A DNA stretch of 64,000 bases from Codonopsis lanceolata (taxonomy: Eukaryota; Streptophyta; Magnoliopsida; Asterales; Campanulaceae), in contig CM028382.1 of assembly GCA_013146195.2 (NCBI GenBank), positions 118,743,023 to 118,807,022 on the forward strand, given 5' to 3'. Positions 22,632 through 35,800 of this stretch are shown here, in pieces; the stretch's first letter is position 1, and the number at the start of each line of letters is the position of its first letter. Under the pieces are notes generated by a model. That model did not search any database. It had not been told where the DNA came from and was given only the letters and a program-made list of their open reading frames with translations. The position numbers and the translations under genes were made by a program.

Positions 22632-25096
22632 AGAGATATATTGTAACAACCGGGATTTTAAGATTGTATATCATCATTTAGTTTCATGAAATAACACTTA
22701 TTTATATATGTTTGTGTATTTACTTTAATTTCGTGGGTGCGAAATATTTCCAACCCTGAGTGCGAAAGTTGTTGGAATTTGTTGAATAATTGAGAACAAT
22801 ATGACTAATCATGATTAATTAGAGTTAAGTATAATTAATTAACTTAATCAAGATTATGGGAGTCTCCATCCTTTGCCATAGTTGTCTTCAAGGAAGTGAT
22901 AGAGCACATTTAGAGCATCACAAGGAGCTTATAAACTCCAATAGTCAGTGGTGGGAATAGTCTCTTCAAGATAAGGGGATGCTCTCTTATGTATGTTCAT
23001 GAAGTGTGTGTGAAGATGTTGATATGAATATGAAAAGTGTGTATTTAAACATGTGTTATGTGTAACTATGTTTATGTTTGTGATTAAAGACTTTGTGTTC
23101 TTGATTTGTGTGACTAAGAGGCTAGGTTTTAGTAGCCTTTGGTAGACCAAGATGTAAGAATAGGTTGGTTGATGATTAGAAGTGGTTGAGCAAGATGGTA
23201 AGCTAGGAAGATAAGAATTAGTCCACACGACCTACTGTTTTGAGGTATTTTGTGGAATTTACTGTAGCAAATCCGTCCACTAAAATGAGTTGCATTTTGG
23301 ATATTTTATACTTCTATATGTTATATGATCCTCGGTAAATTTCCATTGAATTTAGAGGTCAGAAAGTACCTTAAATGACTTGAGAATCAACCCTGTGGAG
23401 AGTGTTATGTTGCGGGAAATCAGAATCGTATTTGTAACTTGATGGGATCAAAACTTGATGATTACATGTCCGAATTGAGTGATTCGAAATGGTAAATTGT
23501 AGGTCAATGTTTTTAGTTTCATAATATTTAGGATTGGTGTTATTTGGAGATGCGATGAATAATTGGTTAATTTTACAAGATTGTCTTGCGAAGTTAATAA
23601 ATGATAATTCGAACTTTGTTACGTAGTTAATGGTTAGTTGGCAATTAGGCTTCAACCTCGTGTTGAATTGTGGTAAAAAAACCTTGTACGTGATCCTTGA
23701 TAAGTTATGTGATACAAAAGGTTGAAATGGTGTCATTGGGGTTTTAATAACAAATTGTGAGTATATGATGAGTTACTTTACACTTAAGAATAGTTGTAAC
23801 GGAACTGCGAAGGCGAATCCTATGATTGCTATCTGTGTAGCTTATAATCAATTGTATAGTATTGTGAATCTTAGGAATACCTTGGAGATCTAAACTATAT
23901 GATTGAATAACTCTTAAGTTGCTCAAGAATAATACTTTGAAGTATAAAACATTAGCTTGTGTTATAAGAACTACTTGTAGAATACTACGTTATAAAGATG
24001 TAACTTATGTAAACTTTGTATATATGCTAATAACATGTTTGTGGAACTATGAATGCTATGTGATAGTGATGAGTTTACTTCATAACTCATCAAGTGTGTA
24101 TATGTGCTGAGTATTTTAAGAAGTTGAATCATGTGTAAATTGAGATATCTGTGAGTTTACTTAATAACTCATTGAATCCTTATCTGTGTAGTTCCAAAAC
24201 TGTGTAACACCAAGTAATGTTTGATTGTAACAATAACACGAGTGTGAAAAACAGGTAGTTTGAACATGTCTTAGGGGTTTAGAACGTTCCTCTGATTATC
24301 CCGTGGCGGAGATGCATGGAGAGTTAGCAATGAAGCTCTATTTTTGCCCAACCCCTCTATTACGGCCATAATGGAGGATGACACTTCACTGATTATGTTG
24401 TGAGTAGTCCACGCGGGTTGCTAGGGTTGTAGTGACCTAGTCCGTATTGACATATCCTGGGAAAATAACAACATGTTTGATATGCCTCATGATCAACAAT
24501 CAGAGTCATGTTGGATGGGAGCGGCCGGTCGGAGATGTATCTCGACCCAGTACCAATTGGTAAACTCTATGTGTTTCTATATCGCACTTATATGGGTATG
24601 AGATCTTATTACTTGTGATGGATCACTGTATTTACGGGTATGAGACAGGGAATACTTTGAACTGGCTACATAGTGGTGGGACTTGACTGAATATCATGTT
24701 GCTAGCATGCTTTAAAATGAGTGTGTGTGATTCATACTTAATTGTTGTTTACATGCATAACATACATGAGTTCGGTAGAACCTCACTAAGTCTTAAACTC
24801 ACCCCTTCCTGTTTGCATGCCCCCTTAGATTACAGCTCGACAAAGAAGTTTTGCATATGAAGCAAGAGAAGATCGGAGTGCTCGGTTTTGATATAAAACA
24901 TTTAAGTATTATTTTGGGCTACATTGAAATTGTAATAAAAATAAGTTTGTATCGAATATTGGTATTTTTGATAAATTATTATTTATTTACTTCTTCCACT
25001 GCGAGTTACATGTTTTGTTTTGGTGTAATTTTGGATTAAATATTTGGAACACCCGACATACAAGTCTCGTTTGGTCCCAGGATCGGAGTCGTCACA
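22632..25096. mobile_element. Solo LTR, about 2.46 kb
   Basis: The segment begins TGTAACAACCGGG and ends GTCGTCACA, forming short inverted TG..CA ends (TGTAACAAC against TGTGACGAC). It is flanked by TATAT and TGTAT (4 of 5 identical). Removing it rejoins the tandem-array unit AGAGATATAT/CCCACATTAG, supporting insertion at this point. There is no gag or pol coding. Such long LTRs starting TGTAAC are typical of plant Ty3/gypsy elements, but the family is inferred only from the ends. Confidence 0.65.
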
Positions 25097-25530
25097 TGTA
25101 TCCCACATTAGTTAGAAATTGATGTTGATTTTAAAAATACTATTATTAATTACCAATATAAGAGATGTATCATATATTGGTTAGAAAATGATGTTGGTTT
25201 TCAAAGTCTTTTGATAAATGACTTATACCATTATTACCAATAGAAGATGTATATCTCACATTGGTTGAAAAATGATGTTGATTTTAAATTATTTTATATT
25301 ATTATCAATAAAAGAGATCTATAGTACATTGTTTAAAAATAATTTTTTTAAAGTCTTTAGACTAAAGACTTTCACTCTTACAAGAGATATATCTCACATT
25401 GGTTAGAAATTAATGTTGGTTATAAAAGTCTTCAAATAAAAGAATTTTTATGTTATTATCAATGTAAGAGATGTATCACACATTGTTTGGAAATAGATGT
25501 TGATTTCAAAACTCTTTAGATAAATGACTA
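25097..25530. repeat. Degenerate tandem array, unit roughly 80 bp
   Basis: About five units share AAGAGAT(G)TATCTCACATTGG, TTAGAAA(A)TGATGTTG and AAAGTCTTTxGATAAA. Unit starts lie near 25097, 25165, 25245, 25308, 25385 and 25463. Divergence between units is high. Confidence 0.6.
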
Positions 25531-25789
25531 ATTGTTATAAGGCTGAGAAACCATGTTTTAGAAGGTTGAGTTTTTTAAAAGGACAATTCTGGTGGTACTC
25601 TTTTGATTCCAAGAATGTCACTGATACTATTTGATCATAAAATTTCTTTCAAATTCCAGATAAATTTTTTTTGTTGATTATGTCTTACGCAATGTCTGAA
25701 TAAAAACTATGGTAAGTCATTGTCTAATATAAGACTCCATTTAAAAACATGTTTTTGTTTATCATAAGTTGTATGTAGCTTTATCTAGA

Positions 25790-26040
25790 GTTACTATGCG
25801 ATATTTATAGTTGCAATAGTCGTACATGTTGAACGAAAATTATTATATATAAAAAGTATTCCAAAATTTATATTATTTTTTTTCAAATTTATACGATTTT
25901 CTATATTTAATTTTAATGTTTATTATTTTTTGTTTATTTTGTTAATATTAAAAAAAATTAATTACTTATTATTCAAATTTAATTTAATATATAATTTTAT
26001 ACACATGTACAATCCGTGCAACGCACGAGTGCCTCACTAG
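25790..26040 (+). mobile_element. Helitron 3' terminus
   Basis: CCGTGCAACGCACG (about 26013-26026) can fold as a short hairpin. About ten bases later come CTAG (26037-26040) and a T. A GC hairpin followed by CTRR and insertion before T is the Helitron 3' signature. The upstream 200 bp is AT-rich and non-coding. The 5' TC end was not located, so the left limit given is arbitrary. Confidence 0.6.
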
Positions 26041-26860
26041 TTTGCTATATAAATGAATGGTTTTTTGTGTGTGAAAATGTGGGTTAAAACGGACCGACCC
26101 ACTATCCGTTTCGACTATTTTAATATTTAAGTTATAATGGGTCACGATTCATTTCGACACGACCCACCAAATCGCTAGCCCTAACACCAATCATGCTTCA
26201 TGAATCTTGCCACAGCCACTCCCCGGTAGCCGGGACTTAAGCTATAACGGCGAAACTAGTGTCTAGATAACACCAATCATGTTCCATGCCACCCTCAAGA
26301 TTTTTGTGTATTTAAGTTGCTAAAGTGACAAATCCTGTGTCTCCCAATCACTTAACAAATTGGGAATTAATTTGCTATTGGAAGACGGAAGATGTTAAAT
26401 GACAAACTTTGAAGGTGTATACTTAGGAGGAGATTGTTTGACTAACACGATCAATGGTTGTGGTCGTGTTTCCTGGTAAGGTTAGTCAACGTCACCTTCC
26501 CTGCCCAGCTAGGGTAGTGAGAGCCAATCACCTAATCGTTGATTCGGGTGGAGCTTCCAAAATTCACCCTAATCTTCAACTTTGGATAAGAAAGCAGGAG
26601 CTCTCCCAAAAGAAAAAAAAAATTATAAAAACTTGAGACAAACTTTGCAATTCCCAAAATTCTATTTCCAAAAATTCCAGAAAAATTACAAAAAAGAAAA
26701 AATCGAAAGGAATATACGACAAGGATGTTACATTGCAGAAGCTTGAAGGTATATACTGATGCTGCAGTTCAAAATACACTTCAGTTTCTTTTTTCTTCCC
26801 TTAATCATGTAAGTTGTAACCCACTACCCACCCCTCCCTCTTAGTTGAAGGGTTCATGGT
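26041..26860. other. Intergenic DNA between Helitron end and EOL1 3' end
   Basis: At 26085-26195 ACCCACT/GGGTCACG words end in GACCCACCAAATCGCTAGCCCTA, resembling a decayed hAT terminus. The remainder shows no gene. The last ~150 bases before 26861 are probably EOL1 3' UTR. Confidence 0.35.
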
Positions 26861-29800
26861 TCATGGTTCATGGCTGTTTACACGGCTGTGAAGCTCCAAC
26901 ATCTCTTGATGGTTGGGATCAACTGACAGAGCAGCCCGACAGTCTCGCAGGGCACCCAGAACATCACCAATGTGCTCATGGAATGCAGCCCGTAAGTGTA
27001 GAAGGTGAAGGTCAGCTTTGAATGCAATTGCCCTTGATAATTCAGCTATTGCTTCCTTCTCCTTGTGATTGTCCATCAACACTAATTTAATCACAATTCC
27101 AGCTCAACATGTCAGCAAACTTACAGGGGGAAAAAACCAACAATTTCTAGTGATATTATTCTGCATGCTTGTCAAACAATGAGTACTCTACTAATCAATA
27201 ATCACGGGGGAGATGCGAAAATTATGAATAATTAGAGAATCCAGTTATTAACTTTTTTTTTCTTCTTTAATCCTTCTAACCATATATTTAAACATTTAAA
27301 TGGCTAGATTTCAATTGTATTCTCAAGATTTTTTTCATAAACTATTTTTTTATAAGTAATATGTGTATATATATATATATATATATCCAAAAGATTAGCG
27401 TCAAATTAGGTGACACGTCATGTGACTAGAGGTATACCCCAACACAAAGACTTTAAGAAATATCAAAATTATCACCATGTTGATTTCATATTTATAAAAT
27501 TACTGTAGTTGTATGCTATAACAATATAAATTTTAAAAAAAAGTATCAAAATGTTGATTCAAAAGACCCTAATTCCCCGCTAAGAAATACCATCTTCTGT
27601 ACACTTATAAACCATTGTAATCTAGAAAGTACACTTCAACCCTACAAATATAATCTATCAACAACAAACTTATAACTCAGACGTACTACTATATAGTTAG
27701 AATTCTCATAAATTTACAACTAAACTTTCACTCCAATATTTAGTTTTACCACCTTTTATAAAATATACTACTCCTTCCGTTCAATGCAAAGAGTACACAG
27801 ATGAAAAATCTAATAATTAAGAGATAAGCAGTATCCCTTAATTATCCATCGTGGAACAAAGTTGGTACCTCAAAATTTTATTAATTACTACAGAATATTA
27901 AATTTTTATTGAAGTGCCCACTCTATTTACAGATCTCAAGATATAATTTGTTTCCAAGGCTTGGTCTAAGTCAACATAAATAGGGCTGAGAATGAACACA
28001 GAAACTGACCTGCAGCTCGATATCGGTAAGGGTAAACACGAAGTGGATCTAAGCGAGTAACCATCTCTAGATCTGCCTTTGTGAGTTCACGCTCACAGTA
28101 CTCAGACCTCTTTTCATAGGCAGAAGCATTGTTCCGTGCCTTCTCAATCAGTTTGGTCATTTCCTCGTATGCAGCAGTCTTATTGTTTTTGAGGAAATGG
28201 ACACGAGCAAGGCCTTGGTGGGCTCGAGTGTGCCGAATTTTGAGGGCATTGATGTAACAATCAGCTGCCAACTCTAGATTCCCACAATCAACATAAACAC
28301 TTCCAAGATTGTTCAGGGCCTGGCAAAATTAAAGGATCAAATTGTTGATAATATGTACATATAACATCATTTAAGACAGTGGTAATCATTACAAATAGGA
28401 TGCAATGATCCAAGTGAAATAATAAAAACAATCAATGCTGAAAATCAATTTAGGTGACATGTCTTGGAGCAATTTCCTTTGTTACTGTAATCATTGTTTT
28501 GTCCTATATTCAGATTAGTACAATGCTTAGATGCATACCCGCACCTGAGATTGGCACCTGAGTCCAGGTAATGATAAAGCAAAGGTGGTAGACTCAACTT
28601 AATTAGCTAGGATAAGCACAAACATAGACATCCAAAAAGTCTATCAAGTCTATCATATTGATTATTCTCACATCTCCTGTCCTCGTATCCTGTAACTGCC
28701 TACTCTAAAAAAAAGTTGGAATAGAAACGAGAAGGCTTAACCACCCTAAAAACTGGTGTGGCTGAAAGGGAAAATCTAGAGGAATATGACCTCACTTCAG
28801 TCAAGAAAGAAGGAAGCATTCCACAGAGAGATTGCTTTCAAAAGGAAGGATTTCACTTCAGTAAAAGGGATAGTTTTTAGTAGCAAACATTCTTTTTATA
28901 ATAAGTAAAAAGTGTTTAGCGGCAAACACAGAGAAACATTCTAGCGATCTAGCTCTGAATTGGTCCTTTGCTAAGGAGGATGTTCATTCATGTCTCAAAA
29001 AGGTAAATGAGAGTAATGAGCATCCTTAAGTCACAAATGTGAAAGATTTGAAGAGCCCTTCTCCAAAAAAAATTGGCTCCTCAAAAAGGTCCTGGTTCAT
29101 AGCGACTCAAATGTAACTCAAATCCTAGAGATGAGAATAGTACGAGACACTTTGGAATTAGGCCCCGTTTGGGGATATCGTTTTTACTTTTTTTTTTATA
29201 AGTACAAATTATATACCAAAAGGCGTCAAAACAGGTGACGCGTCCTTTGTACATTAGAAGTATAGCCTAGCTCAAACTAAGAAATTATAAAATTAGTAAC
29301 AAAACCAACATCATAGTGATCACAACTAAGCGATAACGTCTCTGAACACCACAAATGGATGGTGCGAATCAGCGCGTTCCTCATGTTAGTTATGGACCAT
29401 TCTTCATATCGAATACTCTACGATTGCGCTCCTTCCAACTTGTCCAGGACATCCCAAAGGAGCAGTTTTAGTTTTCCATATCAGATTTTTCCTCTTCCGA
29501 GCATAGAAAGACCAACACAAAAACATCTCCTTAGTCAATCTCGGCATTACCCAAGAAACTCCAAAGAGACAAAAAAGAAAATTCCATAATTCCGAAACCA
29601 CTGAGCAATGAAAAATCAGATGATTGACGTTCTCTTCATCATTTTTACACAAGAAGCACCGATTAACGTAAATTATGTTCCTTTTCCACAAATTTTCTAG
29701 TCATAATGGCTTCATTCACAAATTCTCACGCAAAGAAGGCAACTCTAGTTGGGGCCTTAGACATCCAGATTATTTTCCAAGGAAACAGCTCCCTGCTTCT

Positions 29801-32800
29801 GCCCATCAAGAGAGTGTAATAAGATTTCACTGTAAACTTTCTGCTTGTTGATCCCTCCCACAGTAACATGTCACCATTCTGACTGGTTTTCTGAGAATAC
29901 AACTTATCGAAGAACCGAGTCAGAGAATCTATCTCCCAATCCTGCATGTTTCTGTGAAATGTGGGGCACCAGGTGACATTGCCATCATTCAGCTGCATTA
30001 TCAAACTGACCATACAATCCTTGTCCATTGCTAACTTATATAATCTAGGGAAAGCTCTTCTCATCTCCATTATCGCACCACTTATCTTTCCAAAATTTTA
30101 CAGAATCACCAATCCCTATCTCAAAGGCTAAATGTACTTAAAAGCTGCCCAACCTTTCCTAAACCCTTTCCAAACTCCCACACCAAAAGTTGTAGAGACA
30201 TCGTTAGGGAACCAAACTCTCTCTCCTTTCCCATACTTACAATCCACCAACTTTCTCCATAAGGCCTCCCTATCTATAGCATATCTCCATAACCAATTCC
30301 CAAGTAAAGCAACATCGAACACTTTACGATTTTTGATGCCTAAACCCCCATCCTTCTAATGCATACCTTATTCCACTTAACCAGATGACTTTTACGCTCC
30401 TCCGACTGACCTTCCCACAAGAAATCTCTCACTATTTTTTCAAGGATCACCCGAACAGAAGCCGGAAGAACGAATATCGACATAAAATATGTGGGTAAGC
30501 TGGACAAGGTATTTTTTAACTAAAATCAGTCTCCCTCCTTTTGACAAAACTTGTTTCTTCCAACCCGCTAAACGACGATCAAATTTCTTGATAACCGGAT
30601 TCCACGGAGTTTTACTTTTATAAGGTACTATGATTGGTAACCCAAGACAAGAAGAAGGTAGATTGACAACTTTACACCTTAAGGGTGCCAAGCTCTCGAC
30701 ATTGTTCACTTCTCCCACCGGAATGATTTCGCTTTTAGAAATATTAATTCTAAGTCCCGAGACCGCCTGAAAAAACAATAAAACCATCCGTAAATATCCT
30801 AGTTGATTATGATCTGCCCCACAAAAAACCATAGTATCATCCGCAAAAAGAATATGTGACACCGAGGTTTCCGTGTCCCTTGCTCGACCCACCTTAAAGC
30901 CATTGATAAAACCTCCCATCTCAGCTTTATCCATCAATCTACTCAATGCCTCCATGACCATGTTAAAGAGAAAAGGGGAAAGTGGATCTCCTTGACATAG
31001 CCCCCTCGAGCTTGCAAAGAAACCAGAAGGCTCACCGTTCACTAAAACTGAGAAACGAACTGTGGATATGCAAAACTGAATCCAACGCCGCCATTTATAC
31101 CCAAAGCCTGCTCTATCCGAATTCACACAACCAAATCTTTCTCAATATCCAATTCACACAACAAGCCTGGATTGTCACTTCTAAACCTTTCATACACTAC
31201 TTCATTAACTATAAACGAAGCATCCAAGATCTGACGCCCCCTACAAATGCATGCTGAGATTCGGAAATTATCTTTCCCATAACCTTCCTCATCCTTATCG
31301 CCAACACTTTTGCAATAATCTTGTATACACTCCTAATCAAACTGATAGGTCTAAACTATGATAGATCCCTTACACCTTTCTCCTTAGGAATTAAGGCAAT
31401 AAACGAAGCATTAAGATTTTTTTCGAATTTCATGTTCTCATAAAAGTAAGAAAACACCTCCATTACATCCTTCTTAATAAACTCCCAATAGTGCTGGTAG
31501 AAGGCCATAGAAAAACCATCCGGCCGCCCTAGGGCTTTATCCCCGCTCATGCTACGTAAAGCTGCCTCTACTTCCTCCTCCGAAAATTCCTTCTCCAGAT
31601 CTGACATATCATGCTTCCAAAGTCATAAAAGACGCTCCATCCAATCTGGGCCGCCAACCACCCTTATCGGTAAACATGTTCTGATAAATCTGACTGCTTC
31701 CTCTTTAATTTCCTTGTGATCTTCTACCGGGACTCCATTAACATTAAGAGATCGAACGTGATTTACAGCCCTATGAAAGAATTGTAACCTTCCTTCAGCC
31801 ACTGAACTCGAGATTTTTGCCTCTAGCTAATTTCTTCCTGTAATAAAAGTTAGTCTATCTCCTTATTGAGTTCCATTCTCCGTAATTCTTCCTCACTATT
31901 CAGCCCTTCTGCCCCAGCTTTCCTGTCCAGAATATTAATCCCATCCATAGTTGTGATGATACGATTCTCCAACCTCCAAACAATGTCCCTATTACAAATT
32001 TTCAAGTCATTTTTCAGCGCTTTTAATTTCCTTGCTAGCTTGAAGCACGGATCTCCCTCACCCACATATGAGTACCATTTGTCTTTTAATTTCCTTGGTT
32101 ATTTTCAACTTCCACAAAATGAGAATGAGGATTTGGACATGTTACTATGATTTGCATTAAATGGAAATGATGTTTGGATGTGCAAGTTTGGTCATTACAA
32201 GTAAATGATTTCTTTTTTAAATAAAGTAAAAATGTAATTTAAAAATATTTTTATTGTTAACACACGCGCGCGCGCACACAGAGAGCCATCACCCTCATAT
32301 GGTTAGGCCGGGATATTTATATAGACATGCATATGAAGTGTATTATTGTAAATTTATGTTTCATATGCAAGTATATATACAAATACCCTAGTCAAACCAT
32401 TTAAGGTTGACGACTTCCCTAATTTGCGCATTCTCTAGTTTTATCTCTTTTCTTCATTAACATGGTATTAGAGCGTTGGCTTAGTAAGGTCTTAGGTTCT
32501 AGTCATCCTGCTTGCATTTGTTATCTGTAATAATCTGAGTACTCATGCCGGTAATATTTGGCACCCTATTTGGTTTGTTATGCTCCGACGGAGGCATATT
32601 TGTTTTTCTCTCCACATGTGAGCAGATAGCGCATGAGGGGGAGTTTTTGTTTGTTATGTATGCGTGTATAGATATATATTCTTTTGGCTGATTATAACAC
32701 CCCCTCAACACACGCTACAAACTCACCAACATGCACTCACCACCACAAAAGGTGAGATAGAAGAGCATGCTAAGCCTCGCGTGTAATCAGAAAATGGGAA

Positions 32801-35800
32801 ATGGGCCATCATTTTCAACCCAACACTTTCATTTGGGCAAAATGACATGGACCAGTGTATTTGTGCCAAAATTGTACATGAGGTGATGGATCAGAACATA
32901 CCCATAATTTCCAACTAAAAGAGGTGATGAAATTAAGCCCAAAGTGTAGGAACTAGGAACGAAAACATTTGGCCCTATTCGTATTCTCAACTTTGGGCCT
33001 CAATTTGGCACACTTTGAGATGGAAATGAGTCTGTTTGGGTCCATCATCTCACCTCCATTCTGGTCCAAATCACTGTTCAACGGTATTTTTAACCATTTT
33101 CTATAATCTGACTTCCTGCTCAGTCTTACAACCCAAGCCTCCCCCCTCCTCCCACTTCTCTCTCCCTCAAACAGTTAACGGTTCCACACCCTATAACATT
33201 CATCAAGTCAAAACGGATAATGACACGTCCAAATGCAATCTCATTTTGTGAGAGTAACATCAAAATGACAAGTACCAAATAAAAGTGAAAATGACAGATC
33301 CAAACTGGGACTTTATGTTCCGAGCACTCCCCGCCTCATGGAATGTCCAAGCTCCATTACATATGATATTCAGTCAATATTATCTCACTTCCAGAGAAAA
33401 CATGTTGCATCATAGATGACACAAATCTGAGATATCTTATGTTGCATAGCTCACTCTGATTGCTCTAGGATACAACAAATCTACTTTGACTCCTGTCATG
33501 GGATCCATCTAAGCCCAACAATAGTCAAAAATGCACTGTAAACAATTCTTGTACGAAACATAGAGTAAAGAAAAGAATAGAGTTATAGACGACAGCTTAA
33601 AGGTTCATTATCTTGTCGAAACACTCTTGTAGGGTAAAGAAAAGCCATACCTGCCCTTTGCGAAGCCTATCAGAGGGGCACTTCAGCGCATCTTCGAGAA
33701 GTGATACAACAATAGAGGAACAAGTTGGATCTTGGCTAGAGTCGGCCAATGCATAGGCTTTCAGGAAGAAGGCTTCAAAAGATCTCTTGAGGCTAATAGA
33801 CTCCTCTGCTTTCCGAAGGCCTTCATCAGAATGACCTGTATCATATAATATCCATCCTTCATACACCAAACGTTCGTGCTCATTCGATGCATGCTGGCGA
33901 GCCAGCTGCAAACTCCGCATGGCTGCTTCTGGACAATTTAATCTGAATAATAACAGTCTGGTTAGTGTTCCAGGTAGCAATTAATTAATTATCAGTGTTA
34001 TTAGCTATATTAACCAATAACTTTTTTGGGCCTTTTTTTTTTTGTCTTTTTGCTCTTTTTCTCTCTATCCTCTCTTTATTTAAAAGTTAAAATACAAAAG
34101 ACAAGAATACAAAAGAAAAATAGAAAACGCATTATCCAACGGACATTATGTTATAAAATCCTTGATTTTGTTTCCTTTCCAATCCAATAAACAAAGAATT
34201 CAGAAAACATTTAATAGTAGGCAGGGGCAACACCACAAGTATTATAAGGGGGCAGTTAACCTTTACTTTTCTGAAAATTGCACTTTAGTACTATTAATTT
34301 GAAATTTTTCAGAATTAATATAACATTTTCAAAATTTTGGAATATTTTCGCCCCTCCACTGAGAGAAAACCAATTTGCAGCATGTAGTAATTATGCCCCC
34401 TTGAGGAAGAGACTAAGTTGATTTACAATATCTTGTCTCTTGTTGACAGTCATTCTTTTAGTTAACATTCTTCCTAACGAGTAACATTTTAACTACAAAT
34501 TCGTCCACACGAATGTTAGTCTTCATAGCAAAAATTACTTCTATAAAACCCCAATTTGCACCAACATTCTATTTTGAGGATGGAGTTGGCATAAATTTCG
34601 CCCCTCCCTTATCAAAATCTTCTGGCGTTGCCATTGCTATGCCATAAATATAATACACAAGAACGAAGCCAGGAATTCGTTTTCGCAGGAGACAGAAATA
34701 TAACCACTGATTTTAGTTTCCAAAAACGAAATAAGTTAATATCATCTTAAATAAATTTCATAAAAAAGAGACTATTAAAATATTTATAACACAACTAAAC
34801 AAAATAGAAAAACAAAGAACACATCTAGTTTTTTTTTCTTAATCCAAACAACCGATTATAAATCCAATTGAAGCAATCTTTTTGGATTAAAAATGTAAGA
34901 CTTTTATAGAAAATTATGCACCTTCAGTCCCTAATTGAGTGTCTGTTTTTAGTTTATTATAAAAATGAAGAAAGTTGACAATTAATCCATTTAACTAGTA
35001 GCATAAATAGATGAATGCTCTTAGTGTTCAAACTATAATTTAAAAAGTACACATTAGACAACATTGATGATAGAAAATGTGAATCTAGTAACTATATACA
35101 AATAAAGACAATCATTTTGAGATAAAATGTTTTCAAAAGAGGAACACTCAATTAGGGATGGATGGAGTAATTCTTTTTGGATTGTGAGAATCTATATCAG
35201 ATTCACAAGTAGGTGAGTAAAAGTAATACAGAACCTAATGTATTATTGGTCATTAGTTCTATGTTTATCACAATAACATGTGACTTTATAACCCATCTTA
35301 AAATCTTTACATTGTCCAATTCTCCACCGATTGACCTTTTATAAAGTAGTTTAGTTTTGTAAAAACCAATAAAATATAATACTAGTAAACTTCAATAGAG
35401 GGGCCACTACACTAATCAATTTGAGTTTAAAAAAGTTGTGAAGTCTCTCCACTATGCCTCAGCATGGACGTAAGGGCCATGCCCCGCCCCCCCTCTTTGG
35501 CCAATGGTGTCTCTGTCCATGATAATGCATCCATGCATTGGAAGGAAAAAGTAATTAGCTTGTCCAATGCCTAAAAGAAAAGATAAGAACTTGCATATAC
35601 CTTAAGAGAAGCAATGACTGTCTAAAGTACAGAACCCCTTTTGCTGCATCAGACTCGAGCATCTGGTATATCACGGAAAGGGATCCTATATCATCAACAG
35701 AAGACCAACGATCATAAAGTTGTAACCAACAATCCGCTGTGGTCCAGTTCGTGACATGCTCACGCACAAGAGTACGGAATTGTGATGCTGCAACTCGTCC

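Noticed and set aside
32262..32281. An ACACGCGCGCGCGCACAC tract as a possible Z-DNA or regulatory element.
   Set aside because: It is a short simple repeat in an intron; nothing in the sequence supports a function.
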